Assembly: GCF_019091455.1 (NCBI RefSeq) | Contig: NZ_JAGXJN010000005.1 | Location: 152,418 to 216,417, forward strand | Source of the DNA: Chitinophaga sp. GbtcB8 | Lineage (GTDB): Bacteria; Bacteroidota; Bacteroidia; Chitinophagales; Chitinophagaceae | Direction of reading: 5' to 3' | DNA length: 64,000 nucleotides | In this document: piece by piece, positions 9,304 through 18,300 of the stretch | Numbering within the stretch: position 1 is the first letter of the stretch | Layout of the letters: each line of letters starts with the position of its first letter | Made by a program: the position numbers and the translations under genes | Notes under the pieces: generated by a model | What the model was told of the DNA's origin: nothing | Seen by the model: the letters and a program-made list of their open reading frames with translations, nothing else | The model's database searches: none

Positions 9304-10347
9304 TTATTTTAACGTGGCCATATCTATTACAAACCGGTAACGTACATCGCCTTTCAGCATTCTTTCATAAGCAGTTTGAATGTCTTTAATATCTATGAGC
9401 TCTATATCAGATACAATATTGTTTTCAGCGCAGAAGTCCAGCATTTCCTGGGTTTCAGGTATGCCACCTGCGCCGGAACCGGCTACTACCTTATTACCGG
9501 TGGCCAGTGTAAAGGACGATAGCTGCCACGGCTCCACAGGCATGCCTACATTCATATACACGCCATTGGTTTTCAGCAAAGCCAGGTAGGGATTAATATC
9601 GTGACCGGCAGCAACCGTATCAATTATATGCGTGAAAGAACGCTGTGCAGCCTTCAGCTCCTCCTCATTTTTGGTAACTATAAAATGATGGGCGCCCAGC
9701 GCTTTTGCCGCTTCCTTTTTGTTGGCGGAGGTGCTGAGCACTGTAACTTCCGCACCAAAAGCTACCCCAAACTTCACCGCCATATGGCCTAAGCCGCCCA
9801 GGCCTACCACTGCCAGCTTGTGCCCCTTGCCTACCCCCCATTTGCGCAGGGGCGAATAGGTAGTAATGCCTGCACACAGCAAAGGCGCAGTGGCGGCAAG
9901 GTCCATGTTATCCGATACATGCAGCGCAAAATGCTCCGGCGCCACAATATTGTTGGCATAACCGCCATAGGCTGGTTTGCCGCTATGATCCAGGTTATTG
10001 TAAGTAAGCACCGGGCTTACATTGCAAAACTGCTCCTGCCCGTTGTGGCAATCTTCACATTCCATACAGGAATCCACCATTACGCCAATAGCGGCCCGCT
10101 GGCCCACCCTGAACTTTTTTACATGGCTACCCACAGCGGCAATCTTACCAACTATTTCATGGCCGGGCACCATGGGGAAAATACCGGGAAACCACTCATT
10201 GCGGGTAAGGTGAATATCTGTATGGCAAACACCGCAATATTCAATTGCTATCAGCACATCATGCGGGCCAAGATCCCTGCGTTCAAAATTCCAGGGGCCC
10301 AGGGGGCTTTCCGCTGTTTGCGCTGCATATCCTTTAGAGGTTATCAT
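9304..10347 (-). CDS. Zinc-dependent NAD(P) alcohol dehydrogenase (YahK/cinnamyl-alcohol type)
   Basis: A 347-residue medium-chain dehydrogenase. It shows catalytic-zinc ligands C41 ('GVCHTDIH'), H63 ('GHE') and a later Cys in 'APLLCAGITTYS', and structural-zinc cysteines C94, C97, C100 and C108. The Rossmann motif is 'GLGGLGHMAVKFG'. This subfamily reduces aldehydes to alcohols, usually with NADPH, and acts in the cytoplasm. The minus-strand upstream region has CAACTTTG preceded at 18 bp by TTG, a possible weak promoter. It is followed at 19 bp by an AraC regulator gene. Confidence 0.93.
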   Translation of the reverse strand: MITSKGYAAQTAESPLGPWNFERRDLGPHDVLIAIEYCGVCHTDIHLTRNEWFPGIFPMVPGHEIVGKIAAVGSHVKKFRVGQRAAIGVMVDSCMECEDCHNGQEQFCNVSPVLTYNNLDHSGKPAYGGYANNIVAPEHFALHVSDNMDLAATAPLLCAGITTYSPLRKWGVGKGHKLAVVGLGGLGHMAVKFGVAFGAEVTVLSTSANKKEAAKALGAHHFIVTKNEEELKAAQRSFTHIIDTVAAGHDINPYLALLKTNGVYMNVGMPVEPWQLSSFTLATGNKVVAGSGAGGIPETQEMLDFCAENNIVSDIELIDIKDIQTAYERMLKGDVRYRFVIDMATLK

Positions 10348-10472
10348 AATCTTTATAGTTTTTGATGATTGTTATTAACGCTACAAAGTTGGCTATAAGC
10401 CGCTAAGTGCAATTAGCCATTTTAACGGAATGTGTAGCCAGATTGCGGTAAAAATGCTGAACGCTGAATGCT

Positions 10473-10572
10473 AAATGCCGCGAAGCTGTTGCCGCTACTG
10501 CGTGAGGGATTGCAGCGGTAGCCCGCAGCGCAGCGAGGACTACAAGCGGAAAGCCCGGCCCGGAGGGCACGC
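10473..10572. repeat. REP-like GC-rich intergenic element
   Basis: This lies between divergent genes. It begins with AAATGCCGCGAAGC (10473-10486), a 14-mer also found at 15222-15235. It continues as a GC-rich stretch with GGGATTGCAGCGG, GCCCGCAGCGCAGCGAGG, AAGCGGAAAGCCC and the small hairpin GCCC-GGCCCGGA-GGGC. The composition differs sharply from the neighbouring AT-rich spacer. The wording resembles REP/palindromic elements common between genes in Bacteroidota (from memory, not searched). Confidence 0.5.
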
Positions 10573-10586
10573 CAAAAAAAAGATTT

Positions 10587-10630
10587 GCAATTGAATGATT
10601 GCGTATCTATATTTGCAATCAAATGGTTGC
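10587..10630. promoter_or_regulatory. Candidate ArsR operator, two inverted repeats 28 bp apart
   Basis: GCAATTGAATGATTGC (10587-10602) and GCAATCAAATGGTTGC (10615-10630) are each an inverted repeat with GCAA/TTGC arms, and they are related to each other. The second ends 6 bp before the ATG of the ArsR gene. This fits autorepression by the ArsR protein just downstream. Confidence 0.6.
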
Positions 10631-10636
10631 ATACTG

Positions 10637-10975
10637 ATGGAAATAAGACGCGATGTTTTTCAGGCAATTGCCGACCCTACCCGCCGGCAGATCATAGAGA
10701 TGCTGGCGCAGCGATCCCTGAACCTTAACGAGATTGCAGAGAACTTTGAAGTGAGCCGCCAGGCAGTATCCGTGCATGTAAGGATCCTGACGGAGTGCGG
10801 TTTGATCCTGATTAAAAAACAGGGCCGGGAAAGATACTGTGAAGCAAAGCTGGACAAGCTAAACGAAGTGGCTGCCTGGGTAGATCACTGCAAGCAATTC
10901 TGGACCACACAATTTAACTCACTGGATAAATACCTGGAAAAAGTACAAACACCTAAAAAACCAAAAAAATGTTAG
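10637..10975 (+). CDS. ArsR-family winged-helix regulator
   Basis: A 112-residue regulator. I prefer the ATG at 10637 (MEIRRDVFQAIADPTRRQI) because the family starts there and the longer frame from 10595 runs through the operator. The HTH is 'LNLNEIAENFEVSRQAVSVHV' (about residues 33-53), followed by the wing 'KKQGRERYCEA'. No ArsR/SmtB metal-binding cysteine pair is seen, so it belongs to the non-metal group usually coupled to SRPBCC proteins. It overlaps the next gene by 7 nt (ATGTTAG), a strong sign of translational coupling. Confidence 0.88.
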   Translation: MEIRRDVFQAIADPTRRQIIEMLAQRSLNLNEIAENFEVSRQAVSVHVRILTECGLILIKKQGRERYCEAKLDKLNEVAAWVDHCKQFWTTQFNSLDKYLEKVQTPKKPKKC

Positions 10976-11478
10976 CTCATTCAACAAACGAAAAAAAAGC
11001 TTTTGTATATGTGCGTGAATTTGATGCACCCAAAGAGCTGGTGTTTAACGCCTTTAGCACTGCAGAAGCATTAAATGCTTGGTGGGGACCTGTGGAAACC
11101 CGTAACAGCGTTATAAAGCTGGACTTTAGGCCGGGCGGCATTTTCCATTTCAAAATGGAAGCGCCCGGCGGCGGCGTTAGTTATGGCCGCTTTTTATTTG
11201 GCAACATTCAGCCGCATGATCTGCTGGAATTTACCAACGCATTTGCAGATGAACAGGCCAGGGTGGTGAAAGCACCGTTTGATATTCCGCTGCCTTTAGA
11301 GATCTTTTACCGGCTTATTTTCACTGAGCAAAATGGCAAAACCACTATTACCCTTACCGGGCAGCCGGTGAATGCCAGCCCTGAAGAAACCGCGGCCTTC
11401 CATTCTATTAACGATGGTATGGAACAAGGCTTTGGTGGCACGTTTGATAAATTGGCTGCGTACCTGGGGGGAATGTAA
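10969..11478 (+). CDS. SRPBCC/AHSA1-domain protein
   Basis: A 169-residue protein that is almost entirely one START-like SRPBCC domain: 'FDAPKELVFNAFSTAEALNAWW' near the N-terminus, 'RPGGIFHFKMEAPGG' in the middle, and a C-terminal helix 'INDGMEQGFGGTFDKLAAYL'. These domains bind hydrophobic ligands in a deep pocket. The gene overlaps the upstream ArsR gene, a pairing seen widely in bacteria whose physiological role is mostly unknown. Cytoplasmic, no signal peptide. Confidence 0.88.
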   Translation: MLAHSTNEKKAFVYVREFDAPKELVFNAFSTAEALNAWWGPVETRNSVIKLDFRPGGIFHFKMEAPGGGVSYGRFLFGNIQPHDLLEFTNAFADEQARVVKAPFDIPLPLEIFYRLIFTEQNGKTTITLTGQPVNASPEETAAFHSINDGMEQGFGGTFDKLAAYLGGM

Positions 11479-11516
11479 AATCATGGCCTGTTTAACAAAG
11501 TAAGTTCGGACTATAC

Positions 11517-11532
11517 AGCAAAGTAGTTTGCT
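11517..11532. promoter_or_regulatory. Short inverted repeat upstream of the reductase gene
   Basis: AGCAAA-GTAG-TTTGCT is a perfect 6-bp inverted repeat with a 4-bp centre, 40 bp before the start at 11573. TAACTTTC just downstream resembles a weak -7 box. It is a candidate regulator site; no binding protein can be named. Confidence 0.25.
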
Positions 11533-11572
11533 AACTTTCTGCGGAATTTTGCTGCATAAAGTTTAACAGCAA

Positions 11573-12616
11573 ATGACAAGCTCAAACAAAGAAAAAACAG
11601 TACTGGTAACCGGCGGCACCGGCTTTGCAGGCGTACATTGTATTTTACAGCTTTTAAATGCAGGTTATAAGGTAAAAACCACCTTACGATCCCTGCAGCG
11701 GAAGCAGGAAGTGATTGGAATGTTGCGCCATGGCGGGGCCACAGCCACTGACAATGTATCCTTTATTGTAACAGACCTGAGCAATGATGCCAATTGGGAC
11801 CTTGCTGCTGAAAATTGTGAATACGTGCTGCATGTGGCCTCCCCTATTCTTTTAACCATTCCAAAACATGAAGATGAGGTGATACGGCCTGCCGTAGAAG
11901 GCACCCTGCGTGTATTAAAAGCGGCAAAAAATGCAGGCGTAAAACGGGTGGTGCTCACCTCCTCATTCGGGGCAGTGGGCTATAGCCACACGGACGCAAG
12001 CAAACCCATTACAGAAGAAGACTGGACCAACCCGAACGACAAACACCTTTCCGCTTATTTAAAGTCAAAAACCCTGGCCGAAAAAGCCGCATGGGATTTT
12101 ATAACCCGGCAAGGGAACGGCCTGGAGCTGGCTGTTATTAACCCTGTAGCCATTTTTGGTCCCACGCTTGGGCCGGATATGTCAACCGGTTTTGAGATCC
12201 TGCGGCGATTGCTGAACGGCTCTATGAAAGCAATACCTAACATTACCTTTGGCATTGTGGATGTACGGGATGTGGCCGACCTGCATATACGCGCTATGAC
12301 AAACCCCGCTGCAAAGGGACAGCGCTTTTTAGCCGTTGCCGGTGAAACTATGCAGCTGCCCGAAGTAGCGGCATTAATAAAAAACAAAATGGGCGCTGTG
12401 GCCCAAAAGGTACCCACCAGGACCTTACCCGACTGGGTAGTTCGTATAGCCGCACTATTTAGCCCGGTGGCAAAAAATATAGCGCCCCAGCTAAGCAGGA
12501 ATAAAAAAACCAGCAATCAAAAAGCAAAAACCCTGCTGGGCTGGCAGCCCCGTTGCAATGAAGAAGCCATCCTATCCGCCGTTAAAAGCATGGTAGAATT
12601 TGGATTGATAAAATAA
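11573..12616 (+). CDS. NAD-dependent epimerase/dehydratase (extended SDR, dihydroflavonol-reductase-like)
   Basis: A 347-residue extended SDR. It shows TGGTGFAG (residues 13-20), an active-site Ser in 'VVLTSSFGAVG' (~130) and Y162-x3-K166 ('YLKSK'). 'VINPVAIFGPTLGPD' is the conserved segment after the active site in DFR-like members, which reduce carbonyl groups of small molecules using NADPH. The C-terminal ~50 residues are basic. It is followed by an AraC gene on the same strand, mirroring the SDR/AraC pair at 3329-5247. Confidence 0.87.
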   Translation: MTSSNKEKTVLVTGGTGFAGVHCILQLLNAGYKVKTTLRSLQRKQEVIGMLRHGGATATDNVSFIVTDLSNDANWDLAAENCEYVLHVASPILLTIPKHEDEVIRPAVEGTLRVLKAAKNAGVKRVVLTSSFGAVGYSHTDASKPITEEDWTNPNDKHLSAYLKSKTLAEKAAWDFITRQGNGLELAVINPVAIFGPTLGPDMSTGFEILRRLLNGSMKAIPNITFGIVDVRDVADLHIRAMTNPAAKGQRFLAVAGETMQLPEVAALIKNKMGAVAQKVPTRTLPDWVVRIAALFSPVAKNIAPQLSRNKKTSNQKAKTLLGWQPRCNEEAILSAVKSMVEFGLIK

Positions 12617-12744
12617 ATGATGCGCACAAACCGTCCATACTGAATGAAACGATTGCTCCGCATTTCGGAATGGTGGGTGGGGATGCAATAGGGATACACC
12701 TGGCAACGCTTAATTGGTTAAATTTATTAAAAGGTATCGGGCAT

Positions 12745-13566
12745 ATGGAAAAAACCGGTTTTAGTGCAAAGGCAGAAATATTCTTAAGCTGCGCCACGGA
12801 AAAACATACTATAAAAGAGCTGGTGCTGAATGAACATGCGCTGTTTATAATCCTTTCAGGGGAAAGCAAAATTGTTCATGCAGACCAGACCTATGTTTTC
12901 CGGGCCGGCGATATTATGCTATGCCCCCGCAACCAGGTAGCAAGGGTTACCAAATGCCCTGCAGAGGGGCAGCCCTGCAAATCCATTTCCATTGTATTTA
13001 CACAAAGCTTTCTGCAAAAATATTATGCAGCCCATGCTGCTGTTCCCAGCCCTCCGGCGGATACGCCGCGCATAAGGGCTTACGGGCCACACCCTTTGCT
13101 GGACAGCTTATTGAGCTCCCTGCTGCCTTATTTTACCCTCTCCGGCGAGCTGCCGGCCGATCTTGCAGCCATCAAAGTACAGGAAGCCATTACGGTGCTG
13201 CGTGTTATAGATAAAACGGTAGACAGCATACTGGGAAATTTTGAGAAACCGGGCAAGATAGACCTGGCCGGCTTTATGGAAAGGAACTACATGTTTAATA
13301 TGAGCCTGGAACGCTTTGGTTTCTTAACCGGCAGAAGCCTGACCACTTTTAAAAGGGATTTTAAGAAAGCATTCAATACCAACCCGCAAACCTGGTTAAA
13401 ACAAAAGCGCCTGGAAACTGCCTATTACGAGATCTTTGAGAAAAAGCGGAAACCCATTGATGTTTATTTTGAAGTAGGCTTTGAAAACCTTTCCCATTTT
13501 TCCTTTGCCTTTAAGCAGAAATATGGCTTGTCGCCCAAACAGTTAGCAAAGGCCCATGCCGGTTAA
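12745..13566 (+). CDS. AraC-family transcriptional regulator (paralogue of 3329-4153)
   Basis: A 273-residue protein; I chose the ATG at 12745 (MEKTGFSAKAEIFLS) since it aligns with the start of its paralogue, while the longer frame from 12670 adds an unrelated segment. The N-terminal cupin-like domain has 'GESKIVHADQTYVFRAGDIM'. The C-terminal AraC domain has 'LTGRSLTTFKRDFKKAFNT' and 'EVGFENLSHFSFAFKQKYG'. It is very similar to the AraC protein at 3329-4153 along its whole length. It likely controls the reductase gene upstream. Confidence 0.88.
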   Translation: MEKTGFSAKAEIFLSCATEKHTIKELVLNEHALFIILSGESKIVHADQTYVFRAGDIMLCPRNQVARVTKCPAEGQPCKSISIVFTQSFLQKYYAAHAAVPSPPADTPRIRAYGPHPLLDSLLSSLLPYFTLSGELPADLAAIKVQEAITVLRVIDKTVDSILGNFEKPGKIDLAGFMERNYMFNMSLERFGFLTGRSLTTFKRDFKKAFNTNPQTWLKQKRLETAYYEIFEKKRKPIDVYFEVGFENLSHFSFAFKQKYGLSPKQLAKAHAG

Positions 13567-13728
13567 ATTTTACGGCCGATACCTGGCCCAAGGGAAATTA
13601 TTCCACAAAACGCCCTTTTACCTTAGCTTATAATTAACTACCTGTATGCATATACGGTTAATTTAGCATCAATTTACATTTTGATTACAGCCGGTCTGAT
13701 TATTGAATATGAAGGGGTACGAATTGAA

Positions 13729-14085
13729 ATGTACATGGAGTATTTATCATTTATAAAGCAACGCCTGGAAAATGCAGGATGTATAGACACTGACAGTCTA
13801 CCGGAACTCAGGGCCCTGTTATTGGATACTGCTACCTTTCTTACCTGCCAGTACAGGGCTTGCCTGGCTACTAAAGGCGACCGTACCAAATCGCAAAAAC
13901 TGCTGCACGCTTTTCAAAATATAAAAGAGTACTATCACATTCTTACCAATGCCAGGGCAAATGATGTAAGCCTTTTAAAACAGGTGAGATCACTTTTCAT
14001 AAATGACCTGGACGACCTGCAAAATCATGCTAAGAGTAACGTGTATATTATGCAGCAACCCGCTTCACTGAGTATTGCCCGCTAA
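13729..14085 (+). CDS. Hypothetical helical protein
   Basis: About 118 residues from the ATG at 13729 (MYMEYLSFIKQRLENAGC); an in-frame TTG at 13681 would add 16 residues, and the ATG at 13735 is also possible. The composition is helix-favouring throughout, with no signal peptide, membrane segment or known motif. Codon use resembles the neighbours. It stands alone, with about 160 bp before it and a convergent gene after it. I do not recognise the family. Confidence 0.55.
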   Translation: MYMEYLSFIKQRLENAGCIDTDSLPELRALLLDTATFLTCQYRACLATKGDRTKSQKLLHAFQNIKEYYHILTNARANDVSLLKQVRSLFINDLDDLQNHAKSNVYIMQQPASLSIAR

Positions 14086-14160
14086 TGGCCGCTGATTATG
14101 GTGGTATGCCTCATTATGGTAAGCATGCCTTTTCAACAAGGGCAGATGCGGCGCAGTGGC

Positions 14161-14460
14161 TTATAACCGTTGTTCCAGCTTGACTGTTACCGTTGCGCCT
14201 TCCTCTTTCCCGATCAGCTTACGTAAAGCAGCTTTTACCGGTAGCTTATGGGTGCCGTTCCCTAATGCCATAAATGCGCTGGTAAAGGGATGGCCTTCAA
14301 TAGTACCCTGCACTTTTACCAGCCCGCGGGTACCAAAAAATGCTACTGATCCGGGCCATACCAGGTAGGTCCAGCCACCTTTGGCGCCGCTTTTCTGCAG
14401 TGTAGCCTTAAAAGTTTTATTTAATGCTTCTTTTGCCAGCTGGCTTTGGATGTTTGCCAT
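14161..14460 (-). CDS. DUF1905-domain protein
   Basis: A 99-residue protein matching the DUF1905 pattern from memory: '[20 protein letters not shown]' near residues 17-36, '[20 protein letters not shown]', '[20 protein letters not shown]' and '[11 protein letters not shown]'. The fold is thought to be a small beta-barrel of unknown function, often found with or fused to YdeI/OmdA domains. Here it is a single domain, cytoplasmic. Confidence 0.75.
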   Translation of the reverse strand: MANIQSQLAKEALNKTFKATLQKSGAKGGWTYLVWPGSVAFFGTRGLVKVQGTIEGHPFTSAFMALGNGTHKLPVKAALRKLIGKEEGATVTVKLEQRL

Positions 14461-14554
14461 GGTGATGGTTTTTATAAAGTAAAGTTAGCCCCGGTTATGC
14501 AAAACAAGCGTGTGTGAATGCGTCTTTTATAAGGGTTAAACGCGACATGGGGGC

Positions 14555-14646
14555 GGAAAGCAGAAAGCAGAAAGCAGAAAGCTTTCCCACCGTATCTCCT
14601 TGTTTTTTGCTTCAGGCTTTATGCTTTAGGCTTTTTGCTTCATGCA
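14555..14646. repeat. Heptamer array AAAGCAG with inverted GCTTTAT-type copies
   Basis: GGAAAGC followed by tandem AGAAAGC units runs into GCTTTCC (14581-14587), making a palindromic block. A second block of GCTT(C/T)AGG / CTTTATG / CTTTTTG units runs in the opposite sense (14609-14645). Similar arrays occur at 18882-18980 and, shorter, at 24821-24838. It lies upstream of the small secreted gene at 14699. Confidence 0.6.
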
Positions 14647-14661
14647 TTAATCTTTCGGCTT

Positions 14662-14669
14662 TATATTTG
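14662..14669 (+). promoter_or_regulatory. -7 promoter box TATATTTG
   Basis: TATATTTG matches TAnnTTTG exactly, 30 bp before the start at 14699. The -33 position (about 14639) reads TTC, with TTTG slightly further upstream at 14634, inside the heptamer array. Confidence 0.45.
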
Positions 14670-14698
14670 GTCAAATAAAACCATAAAACAGCTCATTT

Positions 14699-15121
14699 AT
14701 GAAGCATATTTACTCTTTACTTTTTTTACTCATTACCAGCTACTGTGCGCACGCGCAAGAGGAGCCCCTGCAGGAAGGCGTACATAACTTTACCCTGCAA
14801 TGGATAGGCTGGAATACGCCGGGGAAAGTGCAGATAGACAAAAAGGAGAATAATATTTATACCATAAAGGGAGAACAGCGCAGTGTAGATAAAACTGAAT
14901 TTGCCACTATTACCGGTACCCTGCAGGTACTCTCTGCACGTGAGCTGCTTTTTGAAGGTAAGATCCAGACCAGGACCAATGATAATAACAATGGAGAAGT
15001 TTGTGATAAAACCGGCACTTATCATTTTTTAGCTAAAGGCGACCGCAAATACTGGCGCTTACAGGAAATGGATAATTGTGAAGGCAATAATGTAGTGGAT
15101 TATGTAGATATCTATTTTTGA
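14699..15121 (+). CDS. Small secreted protein of unknown function
   Basis: A 140-residue protein with signal peptide MKHIYSLLFLLITSYCAHAQ. The mature part (~120 residues) is beta-rich, with alternating strands such as 'NFTLQWIGWNTPGKVQID', 'NIYTIKGEQRS' and 'YWRLQEMDNCEGNNVVDYVD'. Two cysteines (in 'GEVCDKTG' and 'MDNCEG') may pair in the periplasm. It resembles lipocalin-like exported proteins of Bacteroidota in general shape, but I cannot assign a family. Confidence 0.65.
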   Translation: MKHIYSLLFLLITSYCAHAQEEPLQEGVHNFTLQWIGWNTPGKVQIDKKENNIYTIKGEQRSVDKTEFATITGTLQVLSARELLFEGKIQTRTNDNNNGEVCDKTGTYHFLAKGDRKYWRLQEMDNCEGNNVVDYVDIYF

Positions 15122-15123
15122 TA

Positions 15124-15303
15124 AGAATGTAAAATCATAAATGTAAAATTTCAAACCGACGAAGGAGGTTCATAGAGACCGTTAAAGACTTTATGAACGG
15201 AATGGGATAACTGTAAAAGTAAAATGCCGCGAAGCCAAGTAGGCTTATGTTCGCGGCATTTTACTTTTACAGTTATGATTTAAAATTTTACATTTTACAT
15301 TCT
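15124..15303. repeat. Nested inverted repeat with perfect 27-bp arms
   Basis: Arms at 15207-15233 and 15250-15276 are perfect 27-bp reverse complements around a 16-nt loop that itself contains GCC-AAGTA-GGC. Outer arms AGAATGTAAAAT (15124-15135) and ATTTTACATTCT (15292-15303) also pair, as do ATGTAAAATTT (15141-15151) and AAATTTTACAT (15283-15293). It lies between convergent genes, so it may end transcription from both sides, although no long U-run follows the inner stem. Confidence 0.8.
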
Positions 15304-15332
15304 TTTAGGTCACGCCTTTTTGCGATGATTTG

Positions 15333-18300
15333 TTATTCTCCTTTTTGTTCGGCCAGGAAGCTCACCACATCGCGGATCTCCTTTTTGGAAAGGATCAATT
15401 TCATATCCGGCATGCTGGATTGCGCATATTCCTTTTTCACGATCTGGTCGCTGGGTATAGTACGCACCGGCTCTAAGCCTTCTTTTACTTTTAAGCCGGC
15501 CTTATTTTCCTCCTGTAAGATGGCGGTTAGCTTTTTACCGTCCTTCAGCTCAAGGGTTACCATGCCAAAACCAGGCGCCAGCCGCGCGCTGGGCGATATG
15601 AGCGCCTGCAGGATCTGCTCCCTTGAAATGCGGTTGGCTACCCCGTTCAAACGCGGGCCGGCATTGCCTCCCCTATCGTCGTAAGAATGGCAGCGCATAC
15701 ACTGTGAGTTCTGGTTATTGAAAAAGATCTGCCGGCCCCTGTGAGGATCACCGCCCAGCAGGCAGCTGTTGTATGAGGCCATCAGGTCATTAGCTGATAG
15801 CTTGCTGCTGATCTCTTTATAACGTGCTATTAAAGGTTGTGAGCGGGTGCTGTCAATAGCTTCACCCAGCTCCAGGTAAATGTCCGGGCTTAATTTTCCG
15901 GTACCCATTTTATTCAGCAGGTCTTCAAACGTTTTGCCGGAATAGGTAAGCGGTAATTTGCCAAGCGTTAATAAAGCGGCCTGTTTTTCTTCCATTGTTT
16001 TGGAGCTGATCACATCTGTGAGCAGGGTTACCATCAGCTCTTTGGGGATGTTCATTTTCTCCAGCAGGTCCAGCCCGGCTACCCGTACTGTTTTTTCTTT
16101 ATCAGCTATGGCCAGCTTAATGGCCTGTTCTGCAGCCGGGTCCTGTAAGGTTACCAGCGCCTGCAGCACTTCTACCCGCATGGCAGGCTCACGGTCGGTT
16201 TTCAGTACGGCCAGCAATTCCGGTGCAGCCTGTTTAATATTTAGCTTGCTGATGGCTTTTGCAGCGCTTAGCCTCACCGGCAGCTCTTTATTCTTTAATA
16301 AGCCTGTAAGCGCGTTTGCAGATACATTTACCACTGGTGCTGCATCTCTTTTGATCTCCCCTCTCAAACGTCCGTCTACCCGGTCCAGCACAGAAGGTTT
16401 GGCCCATACGCTTAATGCATCAATAGCCTCTGCGCGCATAGCTGCAGGGCCGCCTTCTTTAAGCGCGTAATGCACCAGCGTTTTCATAGCAGTATCGGTA
16501 CCTACGCGCAGGTTGGCATTGATCACACGGCGCAGCAAGGCTTCATTGGTGAAGCGGGTGGTGTTCAGTAAACCTGCCAGGGCCGGCAATGCATCTTTAA
16601 TGGAAAGATCATCATTAATAGCGCGGGCCGCTTCTGTTACTACAAATTCATCCTGGTCGTTCAGGAAGCTGGTTATGCCGGGGTTAGCCATTCTGCGCAG
16701 CGTTACCACGGCGGCTATACGTAATGCACGGGAAGGGTTGGCGGATAATGCTATTACCGGCTCCGCCTTGCCAATACGGGCTAAAGCCAGGCAGCCTGCG
16801 TGCCGCAGGTAGGTATCTGCATCATTATTATCGGCCAGCATCCCGATAATGGGCTGTATAGCCGGTTCATACTTAATTCTGCCCAATGCCTCTGCTGCAA
16901 AAAAACGTACGCGGCTGGCCGTGTCTTTTAATAACGGTACCAGCGCGGCGCCGGCATCCGTGTAGCGGATATCTCCCAGCCATTTTGCCGCCTGTGCCCT
17001 GATCTCGGGATCATTATCTTTCAGCACCGGCACCAGTACAGCAGCATATTTTTTATCCTGCCGGCCCAGCTGGCTAATGCCCCAGATAGCGTGTACCCGT
17101 GCCAGTTGGTTATCAGTTTGTTTAAGCGCCTGCTCAAATATGGCCTGGCCCTTATCCTTACGTTTTACCAGCTCAAACTGTGCTTTCAACCGCACCCGCA
17201 TATCGGGGTTCTTCAGAATGCTTGCTAATTCGGCGTCTCCACGTTTGCTGAAATCTTCTGCCAGCAAAGCCTTTACTTCTTTACGTATGGCCGTGGATGC
17301 GGCATTGTTATCGTCCAGCTTCCAGATGCGGCCGTAGTTATGCGTATCCCATCCATCGATCCAGTCCGCTACGTACAGCGCGCCATCCGGGCCAAAATCC
17401 AGTCCGGTGGCCAGTATGCCGCCTAAAACCTTTTTATGTTCGCCCAGCTCAAAGGTGGCGCCTTTGGGGTTCAGTTTAAAACCGTGTATGCCGGAACCAG
17501 CGGGGTTACCCACAAATTCTGCTACAAAAAAGGTGTTCTTATATGCTGCTCCCAAAGCAGTGCCGGGGTTATATACAAAACCTGCGGGCCCGCTTACAAA
17601 ATTGCTGATGCAAGGGGTAATGTAAGCTGCCTGTCCTTCAAAATGGGGCAGGTACATTTTTTCATCCATCCATACCTTATAGGTATTATTATCCTGGTCG
17701 CGGTATTTACCGTATTGCCAGTTGCTGCGCCAGCCGGCATCGGAGCCGTTCACAATGTATACCAGGCGCTCTTTTTCACCGGGGTGGTCGCCGTCATTAT
17801 CTTCACTGATCAGGTTTCCGTATTCATCAAATGCAAATTCGTGGGTATTACGCACGCCGTAGGCAAAGATCTCAAAGTCGCTGCCATCGGGGTTGGAGCG
17901 GGCTATTACCCCGCTGTTGGGGTGTTCCCATTTTTGCCCGTCGGGGCCTTTGCCGTTAAAGCCAATATCGCCTATCTGCCAGTAGATACGGCCATCCGGG
18001 CCCATTTCAACGCCTGACATGCCATGCCCGCTAAAGCCTACGTGTATGCCATAACCGTGCGAGATGGATGTTTTTTCATCTTCTATGCCATCATGGTCCT
18101 TATCTTTCATACGCCACAGGTCCGGCGCTACGGCCACGTACAGATCGTCCCCGTCACTTAACACGCCGCCGGCAACATCGGTCACCTCATCATGAAAATC
18201 ATCTACTACCAGCTGCGACAGGTCGGCTACCCCATCGCCGGAAACATCTTCCATCCGGTATACATTTTCTTTTTCCACGGTCAGGTCGCGCCAGTCATGG

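Noticed and set aside
8772..9389. 205-residue plus-strand frame opposite the AraC gene
   Set aside because: It is entirely antisense to a well-supported AraC gene and lacks any recognisable motif.
17436..18017. 193-residue plus-strand frame opposite the large lipoprotein
   Set aside because: It is antisense to the propeller domain; no independent evidence.
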